This document shows positions 15,294 to 15,425 of a DNA stretch of 15,425 nucleotides, in pieces (position 1 is the first letter of the stretch; every line of letters starts with the position of its first letter). The notes beneath the pieces are model-generated. The model was given only the letters and a program-made list of their open reading frames with translations. It was not told the DNA's origin and did not search any database. The position numbers and the translations under genes were made by a program. Origin of the DNA: Lachnospiraceae bacterium (lineage in GTDB: Bacteria > Bacillota_A > Clostridia > Lachnospirales > Lachnospiraceae); contig JAIKXO010000300.1 of the NCBI GenBank assembly GCA_024684065.1, forward strand, positions 1-15,425, in the 5' to 3' direction.

Positions 15294-15354
15294 GGGTCAA
15301 AAGCTTGAACCCACGGCAAGCTTGCTTGCCAGTGGGTGAAAGGTTTTATGACCC
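15294..15354 (-). promoter_or_regulatory. Long structured hairpin in the leader of the SGNH gene
   Basis: Arms in order: GGGTCA (15294-15299), AAAGCTT (15300-15306), ACCCAC (15309-15314), GGCAAGC (15315-15321), a 2-nt centre, then GCTTGCC (15324-15330), GTGGGT (15332-15337), AAGGTTT (15340-15346) and TGACCC (15349-15354). All segments pair with one mismatch and small bulges. It lies about 30 bp upstream of the SGNH start codon, so in that gene's leader if transcription begins further right. Neither strand has a T-run, so it is not an ordinary terminator. Confidence 0.7.
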
Positions 15355-15419
15355 GCCACAATATGAGCAAGAAGTGGGGAGGGGGCCCCACGGATTGCGA
15401 ATATTGGGGAGCGTGGTGG
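15353..15419. other. Second nested structured element at the window edge, non-coding
   Basis: Paired segments: CCGCCAC (15353-15359) with GTGGTGG (15413-15419, one G-T wobble), AATAT (15360-15364) with ATATT (15401-15405), a symmetric GA/GA internal loop, GCAA (15367-15370) with TTGC (15395-15398), and GTGGGG (15374-15379) with CCCCAC (15386-15391) closing a G-rich loop. It touches the preceding hairpin. I match it to no known RNA family, and it may continue past the window. Confidence 0.5.
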
Positions 15420-15425
15420 AAGTGC

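Noticed and set aside
15263..15425. A minus-strand frame across the right-edge structured region
   Set aside because: It ends in a stop inside the hairpin, and its sequence is fully explained by the inverted repeats.

Overview
The window reads as chromosomal DNA of a Gram-positive anaerobe of the class Clostridia, most likely a Lachnospiraceae-type gut or rumen bacterium. Supporting signs are strong AGGAGG-type ribosome binding sites, paired UgpC/MalK-type sugar ATPases, a zinc-ribbon membrane protein of a kind I associate with Lachnospiraceae, a ROK regulator, and the Clostridia-like tail of a class I SAM methyltransferase. This placement is an inference from gene content; no rRNA or other marker gene is present.

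Layout. Positions 1-140 hold the C-terminal remnant of a methyltransferase, cut off at a GGGGACGGTTCC-type repeat cluster (142-276). Next, on the minus strand, are a beta-CASP metallo-beta-lactamase-fold hydrolase (275-1693) and a ROK regulator that has lost its DNA-binding N-terminus (1924-2901). The ROK gene abuts, head to head, an ABC sugar permease that has lost its N-terminal half (2902-3420, plus strand). Two ABC ATPases (3430-4593, 4593-5714), a 37-residue membrane peptide (5768-5881) and a strong terminator follow. A plus-strand acidic lipoprotein (6199-7542) overlaps tail to tail with a minus-strand MutS-like ATPase (7476-9203). A small helical protein of unknown function (9600-9938) is preceded by hairpins in its leader and followed by four near-perfect hairpins in a row (9958-10073). 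A zinc-ribbon membrane protein (10174-11160) comes next. The right part is entirely minus strand: an EamA transporter, an NADPH-dependent FMN reductase/flavodoxin-like protein, a protein whose motifs suggest a ferredoxin-dependent bilin reductase (FDBR) fold, and a membrane-anchored SGNH hydrolase with a long Pro/Glu/Gln-rich tail. The window ends in a strongly structured non-coding stretch (15294-15419).

How it fits together. The ROK regulator and the ABC genes look like the two outer parts of a divergent sugar-uptake locus. A deletion appears to have removed the regulator's helix-turn-helix, the control region and the first transport genes, leaving the ATPases without an intact partner here. 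With the truncated methyltransferase and the 67-bp convergent overlap, this gives three places where genes seem to have been cut or joined, so the window shows either real genome erosion or assembly joins. The most interesting coding observation is the FDBR-like protein beside a flavoprotein. The most interesting non-coding observations are the hairpin cluster and the right-edge structured element.
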